Source of the DNA: Candidatus Aenigmatarchaeota archaeon
GTDB taxonomy: Archaea; Aenigmatarchaeota; Aenigmatarchaeia; GW2011-AR5
Length of the DNA stretch: 47,749 nt
Assembly: GCA_016202875.1 (NCBI GenBank)
Contig: JACQNX010000054.1
Location: forward strand, 1 to 47,749
Direction: 5' to 3'
Positions within the stretch are counted from its first letter, which is position 1. Each line of letters opens with the position of its first letter. Shown here piece after piece: positions 9,174-17,064 of the stretch. The notes beneath the pieces are model-generated. The model did not search any database, was not told the origin of the DNA, and worked only from the letters and a program-made list of their open reading frames with translations. The translations under genes were made by a program, and so were the position numbers.

Positions 9174-9938
9174 ATGCCAACATTAAGCGTCATACTCCTG
9201 ACGCATAATACAGGAGAAATAATAAAAGATGTAGTCAGACAACTGGACAAGGCTGCAGATGAGATAATTGTGGTTGACGATCTCAGCGAGGACAATACAA
9301 CAGAACTCGTCAGGAAAACGACAAAAAAGGCAAAGATCATCCGGCACAAACTCACAAATCATGGAGAACAGAGGAACATCGGTTATGCGAGGGCGACAGG
9401 CGAATGGCTGGCTTGGGCGGATGATGACGAGGTCTGGAGCGACGAGCTCGTGGAAGAAGTTAAAAAAGTCAAGGAACTTGACGGGTACGGGTATGACGGG
9501 TTTGAGCTGCTTTTCAGGACGCCTGTGCTGGGCGGGGTAATAGAGGACGAGTGGCACCTCAGGCTGTTCAGGAAAGGAAAAGGTAAAAATACGCCTTCTT
9601 TTCATACTACTGTAGAAATGACTGCAGGGTCAAAGATAAGTAAAATTAAAAGAGGACATGTGCTTCATCTCAAATGGGAAGGAGCAGAGGCTTGGCTGAA
9701 AAAACATATATTCTATTCAAAAATGGACGTTGACAGCTATTTAGAAAGAGGGCTGAAAGTAAGCCCATGGAAAATGCTTGCAATGTTTTTCATCGTTTTC
9801 CTAAAAAGACTGAAGCTTGTGAAACAGGGACCTGCAGGTTTTGTATGGGCACTGGCAGCGAGCACATCGTGGATTTTTAAGGCATGCTTTCTTATTGAGG
9901 CGCGGCAAAAGAGGCAGAATCATAGGAAGACGAAGTAA
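9174..9938 (+). CDS. Family 2 glycosyltransferase (WaaE/KdtX-like)
   Basis: This 254-residue GT-A fold enzyme has SVILLTHNTGEIIKDVV at its start, EIIVVDDLSEDNT for donor binding, NHGEQRNIGYARATG, and WLAWADDDE, the DxD metal-binding motif. This is the small single-domain group that includes LPS core glucosyltransferases. The C-terminal third has amphipathic or hydrophobic segments (MLAMFFIVFLKRL) that probably bind the membrane surface. The TTTAAG box 25.5 nt upstream predicts a leaderless mRNA. It ends 8 bases from the convergent methyltransferase gene. Confidence 0.85.
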   Translation: MPTLSVILLTHNTGEIIKDVVRQLDKAADEIIVVDDLSEDNTTELVRKTTKKAKIIRHKLTNHGEQRNIGYARATGEWLAWADDDEVWSDELVEEVKKVKELDGYGYDGFELLFRTPVLGGVIEDEWHLRLFRKGKGKNTPSFHTTVEMTAGSKISKIKRGHVLHLKWEGAEAWLKKHIFYSKMDVDSYLERGLKVSPWKMLAMFFIVFLKRLKLVKQGPAGFVWALAASTSWIFKACFLIEARQKRQNHRKTK

Positions 9939-9946
9939 GGAAGTGC

Positions 9947-10930
9947 CTACAATTCAACAGCTCCCAGCTCTTTCACCGCTCTGGAAAATGGCAGGCCGCT
10001 TCTCGAGTAAGCCCTGGCCAATTTCTTGAAAGCAATTGCAAGCATTTCATGGTTTGCAACAAAACGCGAGAAGCTATCAAATAAGGGAGTGAAAATGAAA
10101 TAGCCCTTCAGGTAATAACTGCGCCTGTTGTTGCGGAGGGCTTCAAGTGTTTTTTCATATTCATCGACTTTTACTTTTGCCGGCGCCCCTTTCTTTGCAA
10201 AGACTCTTACTGAAGAGCCGGCAACAAGCTTAACAATATCGAAGCCGTTTATCCTGAGAACGGCAGACAGGGTTTCAGGTGAGTAGAAATAAGGATGCGC
10301 AATGTCGCAGCTTTGCTCAAACCGACCGTAGAATTCTTGCACATTCGGCACTTCTATATAGAGCAAACCATCTTCTGCAAGCGCTTTTCTGAGCTTTTGC
10401 AAAACAACATGGGGGTTTGTTATGTGTTCAAAGACATGAATAAGTGTTATAAGCGAATACCTCTTTGTGAGCTTATGGGCTTCTATCAAACCTGTCATTA
10501 TATTCAATCCAAATTTCTTTCTTCCATGCTGGACAAAAGACCTAGTCGGCTCAAGGCCTTCTGCTTCCCAGCCATTTTGCGAAAAGACAAAAGGCAAGTA
10601 GCCTGCTGAGCAGCCTATGTCAAGAAATTTTTTCGTTCTGAACTGTGACAGATTTATATCTCTTGAAAAGAATGTGAACTTTTCCTCAGCACCACGCAGG
10701 CTGCGCTGGTCCAGGGCTTCTGTGGGCTGTTCTGTGCCGCCTGCCAGTTTTCTATATTGAGCAAAGGAATAAAATTCTGCATACTCTCTTTTTGTCATTC
10801 TAGGGTTAAGAAAAACAAAGCCGCAGTTCCTGCAGATAACTGTGTTTGCTTTGATCTCTTTATTCTTCGTCCGTGTTTCTAGGATTTCGTTCTTATCAGA
10901 ACCACAGAGAGCGCATACGACAGTTTCCAT
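9947..10930 (-). CDS. Zinc-ribbon class I methyltransferase (sugar C-methyltransferase-like)
   Basis: This 327-residue protein begins with VCALCGSD and, 20 residues later, VICRNCGFVFLNPRMT, a four-Cys zinc site typical of methyltransferases in sugar biosynthesis clusters (C-methyltransferase type). The SAM domain follows: FLDIGCSAGYLPFVF is motif I, LITLIHVFEHITNP is motif IV, and LAEDGLLYIEVPN is the post-core strand. Members act on NDP-sugars or on unknown glycan intermediates. The ATG overlaps the TAG of the upstream GT2 gene, so the two are coupled. Confidence 0.8.
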   Translation of the reverse strand: METVVCALCGSDKNEILETRTKNKEIKANTVICRNCGFVFLNPRMTKREYAEFYSFAQYRKLAGGTEQPTEALDQRSLRGAEEKFTFFSRDINLSQFRTKKFLDIGCSAGYLPFVFSQNGWEAEGLEPTRSFVQHGRKKFGLNIMTGLIEAHKLTKRYSLITLIHVFEHITNPHVVLQKLRKALAEDGLLYIEVPNVQEFYGRFEQSCDIAHPYFYSPETLSAVLRINGFDIVKLVAGSSVRVFAKKGAPAKVKVDEYEKTLEALRNNRRSYYLKGYFIFTPLFDSFSRFVANHEMLAIAFKKLARAYSRSGLPFSRAVKELGAVEL

Positions 10931-10931
10931 A

Positions 10932-11789
10932 CTAAACCCTCTTTTTTAAATAAGAAAGATAACGTAACACTGAATACTTCAGGGCGTAATATACAAAAGG
11001 ACCTTTTAACTTAAGATGGTTACACAAAAATTTGTAGTGCTTTTTCCAGAAATATATGTTGTTGCGCAGAAGAGAAAATTCTAGTGATAATTTCTTCTGG
11101 GTTCTGCAGCCGCCTGCACGACTCAAATAGTTCAGATGCCAGACAAATGCCTCATTGCAAAATACTATTTTGAACCCTGCTTTCAGAGCTGATATGTAGA
11201 GATCTGTTTCTTCTCTATGATAATTTCCAGTCAGGTTTTCGTCATACCGCAACTTGTTAAAAACTTCTCGGCGAAACAGGGAAAACGGCAACAGCGTATG
11301 GAGCGTAACATTCCTGCCCAGATCAACAGAGAAGTTGACGTCAGTGGGATAGCAGATGTAGAGGTCTTTTGCTGCCAGCTGCTTTACCCTTGCCAATGCA
11401 GAATTTTTTCTTTCGCCTGCATAGACGAATATCTGACGCCCTCCTATGATGTCTGTGTGTTCTTTTTCCATGTTTTGCATCAAGACGGCTACATAGTCTG
11501 GAGTAAATTCAACATCATCCTCGCCAAAAATTATGAAGTCGCCTGTTGCGTGAGCCACGCCAAAGTTCCTACCACCTGGAAGGCCGAGCCTTTTTGCAGG
11601 GGCGAAATATTTTATTACCCTGTGCCTTTTTATGATACCTTTGATCTCGTTAAAGGCGAAGCCGCCATCGTCTACAATGATGATCTCCTTTACAAATTTC
11701 TGATTTAAGTAAGAGGGCAGCGTCTTCTTGACAACACCCCCCCGTTTGTATGTCGGAATAATGATGCTAACTGTTTTCATGATGACCAC
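10932..11789 (-). CDS. Family 2 glycosyltransferase
   Basis: This 285-residue GT2 enzyme has VSIIIPTYKRGGVVKKTLPS, EIIIVDDGGFAF, GLPGGRNFGVAHATG and IIFGEDDVEFTPDY (the acidic metal site), then NYHREETDLYISALKAG as the catalytic-base region. The GTG at 11789 lies 25.5 nt from the centre of TTTTAA (11812-11817), consistent with a leaderless start; an ATG three codons inside is the alternative. It is divergent from the RHH-nucleotidyltransferase gene, whose palindrome lies 57 bases from this start, so it may be under that protein's control. Confidence 0.85.
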   Translation of the reverse strand: MVIMKTVSIIIPTYKRGGVVKKTLPSYLNQKFVKEIIIVDDGGFAFNEIKGIIKRHRVIKYFAPAKRLGLPGGRNFGVAHATGDFIIFGEDDVEFTPDYVAVLMQNMEKEHTDIIGGRQIFVYAGERKNSALARVKQLAAKDLYICYPTDVNFSVDLGRNVTLHTLLPFSLFRREVFNKLRYDENLTGNYHREETDLYISALKAGFKIVFCNEAFVWHLNYLSRAGGCRTQKKLSLEFSLLRNNIYFWKKHYKFLCNHLKLKGPFVYYALKYSVLRYLSYLKKRV

Positions 11790-11841
11790 ATTTATAAGAG
11801 AAACGAAAGGCTTTTAATTCCAAATGTTGTAGCAGAAACAA

Positions 11842-11847
11842 TTTAAG
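11842..11847 (+). promoter_or_regulatory. TATA box for the RHH-nucleotidyltransferase gene
   Basis: TTTAAG is centred 25.5 nt before the ATG at 11870, predicting a leaderless transcript. Its 3' end overlaps the first base pairs of the palindrome at 11846-11864. Confidence 0.6.
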
Positions 11848-11864
11848 TATGATAGTTTCATACT
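11846..11864. promoter_or_regulatory. Palindromic operator candidate
   Basis: AGTATGA-N5-TCATACT is a perfect 7-bp inverted repeat with a 5-base spacer. It lies between the TATA box and the predicted start of the RHH-containing gene, so a protein bound here would block that promoter. RHH dimers commonly bind such short inverted repeats, so autoregulation is the simplest reading. That is inference from position. Confidence 0.5.
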
Positions 11865-11869
11865 CTAGC

Positions 11870-12586
11870 ATGAAAGACAAGATCGCCATCTCGCTCCACA
11901 AGGAGACCCTAGAAAAGATAGACAAAAAAATAGATGGCACAAATATCCGAAGCAGAAGCCAGGCTATCGAGATACTGATTAAGAAAGGACTGGCGCTCAG
12001 CACTGTGAATACTGCTGTCCTGCTTCTCAGTAAAATGCATGCCAACATCCCTGCCAAACCTTTCAAATCTTCTAGTGTTCTGGACCAACAAACAGAATTT
12101 TTCAGAAAGAACAATATCACAAATATTTATGCTATAGTGCAGGGCGGGCTTGAAACAGATAAGGTGACTGTTATAAAAACGAACGAGAAAACAAATGGAG
12201 ATGCGCTCAGGCAGGCAAAGGGTGTGATAAAAGATAACTTCGTCGTGATGAGTGGTGACATCTACACTAATTTTGACCTTGCAGGCATGATAGGCAAGCA
12301 TATGACTTCTGGGAAGATGGCTACAATAGGATTAATGAGCTCGCCTACACCAGGGAAGTACGGGACAGCTGTCATGGAAGGCGATATGGTTGTGTCATTT
12401 GCAGAAAAACCGAAAAAACCTGAGTCTCACATCACCAATGCAGGCATTTATATTTTCAGCCCAGAGATCTTCAGCATATTGAAAGGGTCTATTGAGAAAA
12501 ATGTGCTGCCAGAGCTAGCACGAAAGAAACAACTTGTCGGATATTTTACAACAGGCGAGTATGTGCATTTTGGGGAGATGCAATGA
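11870..12586 (+). CDS. RHH DNA-binding domain fused to a degenerate sugar nucleotidyltransferase
   Basis: Residues 1-45 form a CopG/Arc-type ribbon-helix-helix domain: KIAISLHKETLEKIDKKI is the strand and first helix, and SRSQAIEILIKKGL the second. The rest follows the nucleotidyltransferase (RmlA/GlmU-like) fold: AVLLL, FFRKNNITNIYAIV, NFVVMSGDIYTNFDL with the metal Asp, FAEKPKKP and NAGIYIFSPE. The glycine-rich GxGTRLRPLT loop that binds NTP is replaced by SKMHANIPAKPF, and the fold stops before the usual C-terminal DxGT segment, so catalysis looks unlikely. I infer a regulator that senses a sugar phosphate or nucleotide sugar. ATG 11870 is chosen over 11849 because of the TATA distance and because the RHH strand begins there. 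Confidence 0.75.
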   Translation: MKDKIAISLHKETLEKIDKKIDGTNIRSRSQAIEILIKKGLALSTVNTAVLLLSKMHANIPAKPFKSSSVLDQQTEFFRKNNITNIYAIVQGGLETDKVTVIKTNEKTNGDALRQAKGVIKDNFVVMSGDIYTNFDLAGMIGKHMTSGKMATIGLMSSPTPGKYGTAVMEGDMVVSFAEKPKKPESHITNAGIYIFSPEIFSILKGSIEKNVLPELARKKQLVGYFTTGEYVHFGEMQ

Positions 12587-12591
12587 TATTG

Positions 12592-13677
12592 TTAACGTAT
12601 TTTTGCCAAAATCGTTTTTGCAGCTTCTATGACATCTTGCGCGCTGAGATTTTTCATGTGCTCATGATCGCATTCCGGAAACTGGGCGCGGAACGGTAGG
12701 ATGCATGGCGGCTTATTGTCTTTCCGTAATCCCATACAATTCTTGCCATAAGGGCCGAAGCGCTCCGGCACATTGGGGCCAAAGAGCCCAAGTGTAGGCG
12801 TGCCCATGGCTGCTGCTATGTGCATGGGACCTGCATCGTTGGCAATGACTAATTTCATTTTTGAGAAGAGATATGCAAGTTCATGTAGAGAAAGCTGGCC
12901 ACTAAGGTTTTGTATTCTGTTTCTGTGCTTGCAGCAGCTGATGATTCTTTTGTTTAAGCCTTTTTCATTTGCAGCGCCAACCAGATAAACAGCCCAGCCT
13001 TTGCTTGCAAAAAAATCACAAACAGCAGCAAAGTTCTCTTCGGACCATCTTCTTGTTCTGGATGTTGAGGCAGAACCTGCGTGAATGGCAAGGGATTTTG
13101 ATGGAAGCGCCATGTTTAAAGGCTTTACATAGATTGGCACAAGCGCTCTCGGTACAGGAAATAACTGGAACGACGCAAATATTCTGTAAAAAGACAGAAC
13201 TGCATGTTCGTTCTCGTCAATTTTGACTGAGCGCGTATAAAGATGACGGCGGTTGTCTAAGCCGTGGCGCACGGATGCCCCTGATATCGCACCGAGTACT
13301 GCGGAGAATTTCATGTACGGATCAGAATCGATAGATACAGAGAAGCGGTATTTACGCAGGGAGAGGATTGCAGCAACGGCTTTGAAAGGGTTCTTGAAAT
13401 CAAAAATAACAACTCTATCAATAAACATTTGGCTTTCGAAAACAGCTTTGTTTTGTTTTGTGCAAATTACAGTGATATTGTAGCCCTTGTTCTTGAGTGC
13501 TTTGATCGATGGCAGTACTAGTACGCTTTCACCAATTGCCCACAATTTTATAACGAGTACATTTTTATTTTCCGCCCTGTTTGTAAGAAAAGGCAACAGC
13601 ATCCACGACCAGACGTAAAGAAACATGCCAAAGTATCTATCAACAATGCGCAACATTTTCGCTTGCATAAGAATCAT
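12592..13677 (-). CDS. GT9 heptosyltransferase-like glycosyltransferase
   Basis: This 361-residue protein matches the GT-B fold ADP-heptose:LPS heptosyltransferase family (GT9). It has VLVIKLWAIGESVLVLPSIKAL at the start (cut here for length by motif: KLWAIGES replaces the usual RxxxIGD), then AIHAGSAS-TRRWSEENFAAV as the donor-domain entry and VIANDAGPMHIAAAMGTP followed by GLFGP, the hallmark nucleotide-heptose-binding motif. Residues about 15-30 are hydrophobic and may anchor it at the membrane. Its ATG overlaps the nucleotidyltransferase stop as ATGA. With the heptose genes upstream in the same direction, it is the likely user of the NDP-heptose made there. The acceptor is unknown, since archaea lack LPS. 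Confidence 0.85.
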   Translation of the reverse strand: MILMQAKMLRIVDRYFGMFLYVWSWMLLPFLTNRAENKNVLVIKLWAIGESVLVLPSIKALKNKGYNITVICTKQNKAVFESQMFIDRVVIFDFKNPFKAVAAILSLRKYRFSVSIDSDPYMKFSAVLGAISGASVRHGLDNRRHLYTRSVKIDENEHAVLSFYRIFASFQLFPVPRALVPIYVKPLNMALPSKSLAIHAGSASTSRTRRWSEENFAAVCDFFASKGWAVYLVGAANEKGLNKRIISCCKHRNRIQNLSGQLSLHELAYLFSKMKLVIANDAGPMHIAAAMGTPTLGLFGPNVPERFGPYGKNCMGLRKDNKPPCILPFRAQFPECDHEHMKNLSAQDVIEAAKTILAKIR

Positions 13678-14459
13678 TTTTCATTCGGATAAGGCGGCGG
13701 TATTATGAGATTGTCGTGTGCGAACTTGTTTGCCTCTTCATAAGCTTCCAATGTCCCTATATCTATCCAAAATGTTATCTTTTCTGCAAAACCTGCGAGC
13801 TTTCCATTCCGTGCCAACAAGGGAAAGAGGCTTTGTTCTATCTTAATTTCCCTCTCTTCAATCAAATGTCCAACATCATCAAGCTCTAATATGTAGTAAG
13901 CTGCATTTGCCAGCCTTGATTCGGGATGCTGGGGCTTCTCGACAAACTTTTCTATCAGCGTAAAGCCTTTATTGTTCCTGACTGTTGCGATGCCGAGGCG
14001 CTTTGCACTTTCCTCTGAAACTTCGAAGAGGGCAACGGTTGCCGATGTCCCAAGAGCAGCTCTGCATTTTTTGTGATATTCAAACAGGTCAGCAACATTT
14101 ACATCGGAAAGATTGTCGCCATAGGCAACTATGACAGGACCAGATGCAAGGCTGCACTCCTGCAGGACCTTTTTAAGATCACCTGCAGTTTCTTTCTGCT
14201 CTGTTCTGACAACCCTGATTTTTCCGTTATACTTTTCCTTGAGATATTTCTCTATACAAAAGGCCTGGATTTGAGAGAGCTCATCACTATTGCCGGCTAT
14301 TGCAACAATGATTTCATCAACTTCGTTACAAAGTTTAAGATTGGCTATGACCCAGTCGATAATAGGAGTGCCTTTTACAGGCAGAAGCGGCTTTGGAATA
14401 CCATAGGTCAGCGGGCGCAGACGCGTGCCCTTGCCTGCGGCTAGTATGATAGCTTTCAT
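13674..14459 (-). CDS. Sugar-1-phosphate nucleotidyltransferase
   Basis: This 261-residue enzyme has an intact signature, AIILAAGKGTRLRPLT, followed by PKPLLPVKGTPIIDWV, then IVAYGDNLSDV with the metal Asp, FVEKPQHPES, and WIDIGTLEAYEEA at the end. It would activate a hexose- or heptose-1-phosphate with NTP to give a nucleotide sugar and pyrophosphate. The base (G, A, U or dT) cannot be decided by eye. In this operon it could be the HddC-type heptose-1-phosphate guanylyltransferase or make UDP-glucose for the dehydrogenase upstream. It is an intact paralogue against which the degenerate domain at 11870-12586 can be compared. Confidence 0.85.
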   Translation of the reverse strand: MKAIILAAGKGTRLRPLTYGIPKPLLPVKGTPIIDWVIANLKLCNEVDEIIVAIAGNSDELSQIQAFCIEKYLKEKYNGKIRVVRTEQKETAGDLKKVLQECSLASGPVIVAYGDNLSDVNVADLFEYHKKCRAALGTSATVALFEVSEESAKRLGIATVRNNKGFTLIEKFVEKPQHPESRLANAAYYILELDDVGHLIEEREIKIEQSLFPLLARNGKLAGFAEKITFWIDIGTLEAYEEANKFAHDNLIIPPPYPNEK

Positions 14460-14492
14460 TTGAGATCACTCTATCCTAAGTTTATCATCTTA

Positions 14493-15782
14493 TCACCAGC
14501 ACACGCCTTCTATCCCTGATACTTGTGTTCTGTCTAGTATTTTTCTTCCTTCTATAATAATTTTGTTGTTCATAACGGCAAAATCGCTGTCTGCAAGTTC
14601 GGCGAATTCACCCCAGGCGGCCATGATTAAACAAGCGTCGGCATCTTTGAGAGCTTCTGTTGGCGTGTCTGCGTAAGTTATATCAGGAAATATTTTCTTC
14701 ATATTTCCGTTTGCCATAGGGTCATAAGCATACACGTTTGCGCTATGTTTTTTCAGTTCCTTAATCACATCAATCGCAACCGAGTCCCTTACATCGTCTG
14801 TATTTTCCTTAAAGGCAAGACCAAGAACTGCAATCTTTTTTCCTGCCGGGTCTATTTTATTTTTCAGTATTTCTACTATTTTCTTTTTTTGGGCAGTATT
14901 CGATTTCAATACAGCATCAAGGACATCAGAGTTTTCATGTTCCTTTTTGAACAACGAAACCAATGCAGAAACATCCTTCGGGAAGCAGGAGCCTCCGAAG
15001 CCGCAGCCAGCGTTCAGGAAATGAGGCGCGATGCGCTTGTCATAGCCCATGCCGCGGGCGACTTCATAAACATCAATCCCGAGCTTTTTGCAGAGGTTGC
15101 CCAGCTCGTTGATAAATGTGACCTTTGTGGCGAGAAAGGCATTTGAGGCATACTTGATCATTTCTGCTGTTTTTAGAGAGGTTCGCATGATGGGTGCATT
15201 GAAGTCTGTATAGAGTTTTTCAAGAGCGTCGCCGCTTCTCTTGTCAAGCTCGCCAATGACGATGCGATCTGGACTGAGGAAATCCTGCACGGCGAAGCCT
15301 TCCCGAAGAAACTCCGGGCTCATGGCGAGGCCGAAGTCAATGCCGGCTTTCTTACCTGATTCATTTTCCAGCCACTTTTTAAATACACCTTCTGCCGTGC
15401 CTGGAAGCACAGTGGACTTGATGCATACAACATGATAGGAATTTTTGTTTTTCATGGCAGTAGCAATAGACTGAGCAGCATTTGTTATCTGACTTAAGTC
15501 AATGGAGCCGTCGACTTTTGAAGGGGTGCCCACGCAGATGAACGTTATGTCCGAGTTCTGGACTGCGTGTGTATAATCGGTAGTTGCAAAAATGAGTTTT
15601 TTATCAAGGGCTTCCTTGAGACTGTCTGCTACATCTTCTTCGTAGAATGGCGGAATGCCTTTATTTATGTCGTTGACTTTCTTCTCATTCCTGTCAACAC
15701 AGATACAGCTGTGACCATGATGGGCGAGGCCCAGAGCAGTGCTCAAGCCTACATAGCCTGCACCTATTATGGATATTTTCAT
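14493..15782 (-). CDS. UDP-glucose/GDP-mannose dehydrogenase family
   Basis: This 429-residue protein has the three-domain arrangement of NAD-dependent nucleotide-sugar dehydrogenases. The NAD site is ISIIGAGYVGLSTALGLA, and FICVGTPSKVDGSIDLS follows. The central domain has MSPEFLREG and KYASNAFLATKVTFINE, with the catalytic Cys in AGCGFGGSCFPKD. The C-terminal domain holds VLGLAFKENTDDVRDS. The enzyme oxidises C6 of UDP-glucose (or GDP-mannose or UDP-HexNAc) twice to give a uronic acid donor. A TTTAAA at 15813-15818 lies 33.5 nt from the start, giving a short leader, so this gene probably begins the unit that includes the nucleotidyltransferase and GT9 genes. Confidence 0.9.
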   Translation of the reverse strand: MKISIIGAGYVGLSTALGLAHHGHSCICVDRNEKKVNDINKGIPPFYEEDVADSLKEALDKKLIFATTDYTHAVQNSDITFICVGTPSKVDGSIDLSQITNAAQSIATAMKNKNSYHVVCIKSTVLPGTAEGVFKKWLENESGKKAGIDFGLAMSPEFLREGFAVQDFLSPDRIVIGELDKRSGDALEKLYTDFNAPIMRTSLKTAEMIKYASNAFLATKVTFINELGNLCKKLGIDVYEVARGMGYDKRIAPHFLNAGCGFGGSCFPKDVSALVSLFKKEHENSDVLDAVLKSNTAQKKKIVEILKNKIDPAGKKIAVLGLAFKENTDDVRDSVAIDVIKELKKHSANVYAYDPMANGNMKKIFPDITYADTPTEALKDADACLIMAAWGEFAELADSDFAVMNNKIIIEGRKILDRTQVSGIEGVCW

Positions 15783-15894
15783 GCTGATCTAGAAAAGAAT
15801 AGTAGGAAATTTTTTAAACCCCGTTAAGATAGGGCAAAAGGTGAACTATTTCCTTGGCTTTATAAATTATAGTGCAAGACATAACTTTTTTGTC

Positions 15895-16422
15895 CTATAC
15901 TATAATGATCAGTTTTGCGGCGGCAAGCAGGTCATCAGCAACAGCATCAGGTTTAGGACCTTCATAATCCGTACCGTAGCCGGTTCGTACAAGGATGGTT
16001 GTGCAACCTGCGCGCTTACCCATCTCTATATCAAGAGGCTTGTCGCCTACGACATAAGAGTCAGGCAAGCTGATGCCATAGTCTTTTACAGCACTTTCTA
16101 ACATACCTGTATTAGGTTTTCTGCATTCACATCCATCATCGGGGTGATGGCCGCAGTAATAGATTTCTGTTATCTTTCCGCCTGCTTGTTCGATTTCTGC
16201 TGTCATTTGTCTGTGGATGTCGAGAAGCGATGCCTCTGTGATCAGCCCGCGGGTCAGGCCGCTCTGGTTTGTAATAACAAAGGTCGTGTAGTTGTTTTTT
16301 GTAAGGAGAGCGATGGCTTCCTTAGAGCCAGGCAGAAACTCAAATTCATTCCAACTCTTTATGTAAGCATCACTTTCTTTGTTTATCACACCGTCACGGT
16401 CCAGGAAGACTGCTCTGTACAT
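15895..16422 (-). CDS. gmhB: D,D-heptose 1,7-bisphosphate phosphatase-like HAD enzyme
   Basis: This 175-residue HAD-superfamily phosphatase of the HisB-N/GmhB group has FLDRDGVINKE (nucleophile and acid Asp), TTFVITNQSG (Thr motif), the zinc loop CGHHPDDGCECRKP with Cys, His, Cys, Cys ligands, and VVGDKPLDIEMGKRAG for motif III/IV. GmhB removes the C7 phosphate of D-glycero-D-manno-heptose 1,7-bisphosphate in the cytosol. The length is as expected for the family. It follows gmhA by 5 bases in the same operon, which supports the heptose role over histidinol phosphatase. Confidence 0.9.
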   Translation of the reverse strand: MYRAVFLDRDGVINKESDAYIKSWNEFEFLPGSKEAIALLTKNNYTTFVITNQSGLTRGLITEASLLDIHRQMTAEIEQAGGKITEIYYCGHHPDDGCECRKPNTGMLESAVKDYGISLPDSYVVGDKPLDIEMGKRAGCTTILVRTGYGTDYEGPKPDAVADDLLAAAKLIIIV

Positions 16423-16427
16423 AAGAA

Positions 16428-17024
16428 TCAGACCACTTGTTTATTTTTAATTTCCATCTCAAAGACATCTTTTATTCCTAACCAAAGCCAGTGCAACATT
16501 TCAAAATATCCAATTTGGACTTGCTGCGTATCTGCAGAGGGAATTACTATGGCAATATCAGAACGGCTCACAATTTCGTGGTGCAATTCACCGTTACCAA
16601 CAATGCCAATTCGGTAAATGCCCATCTCTTTTGCGATGTCAAGAACTCTTCTGACGTTAACAGCTTTGCCGCTTGTGCTTATGCCATAAACGAGATCACC
16701 TAGTTTGCCCATAGTCCGCAACTGGTACTCAAAAGCATGCTGATCGCCATAATCATTGGAAATAGCTGTCACAGAAGGTGCATCGGTTAAAGACAAAGAA
16801 CGAAACGTTACATCTCCATAAGGCTTTGTATCACGAAATTCTCCTGCAAAATGCTGAGAGTCTGCTGCACTTCCCCCATTGCCGCAGAAATACACAGTGC
16901 CGCCTGATCGGAAGACATTTGCAGTCAGTTCCAGAGCTTTTGCCACCTGGTCTAAAACCCCTGCTTCTTCAAACGTTTCTCTTACTTTTGTATACTCACT
17001 ATATCTTTTTTTCAAATTTTCCAT
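16428..17024 (-). CDS. gmhA: Sedoheptulose 7-phosphate isomerase
   Basis: This SIS-domain protein of about 198 residues has GGTVYFCGNGGSAADSQHFAGE (described by motif: CGNGGSAADSQHFA), the GmhA/DiaA hallmark, then FRSLSLTDAPSVTAISNDYG, LVYGISTSGKAVNV, and IVIPSADTQQVQIGYFEML, which holds the C-terminal Gln-rich segment typical of GmhA. GmhA converts sedoheptulose 7-phosphate to D-glycero-D-manno-heptose 7-phosphate. ATG 17024 is chosen because GGTG lies just upstream; a GTG at 17033 is the alternative. The neighbours (kinase, GmhB, nucleotidylyltransferase) support GmhA rather than DiaA. Confidence 0.9.
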   Translation of the reverse strand: MENLKKRYSEYTKVRETFEEAGVLDQVAKALELTANVFRSGGTVYFCGNGGSAADSQHFAGEFRDTKPYGDVTFRSLSLTDAPSVTAISNDYGDQHAFEYQLRTMGKLGDLVYGISTSGKAVNVRRVLDIAKEMGIYRIGIVGNGELHHEIVSRSDIAIVIPSADTQQVQIGYFEMLHWLWLGIKDVFEMEIKNKQVV

Positions 17025-17064
17025 TATGTACACCTTCTCTACAGTCGTAATAGCAACCTTATCG

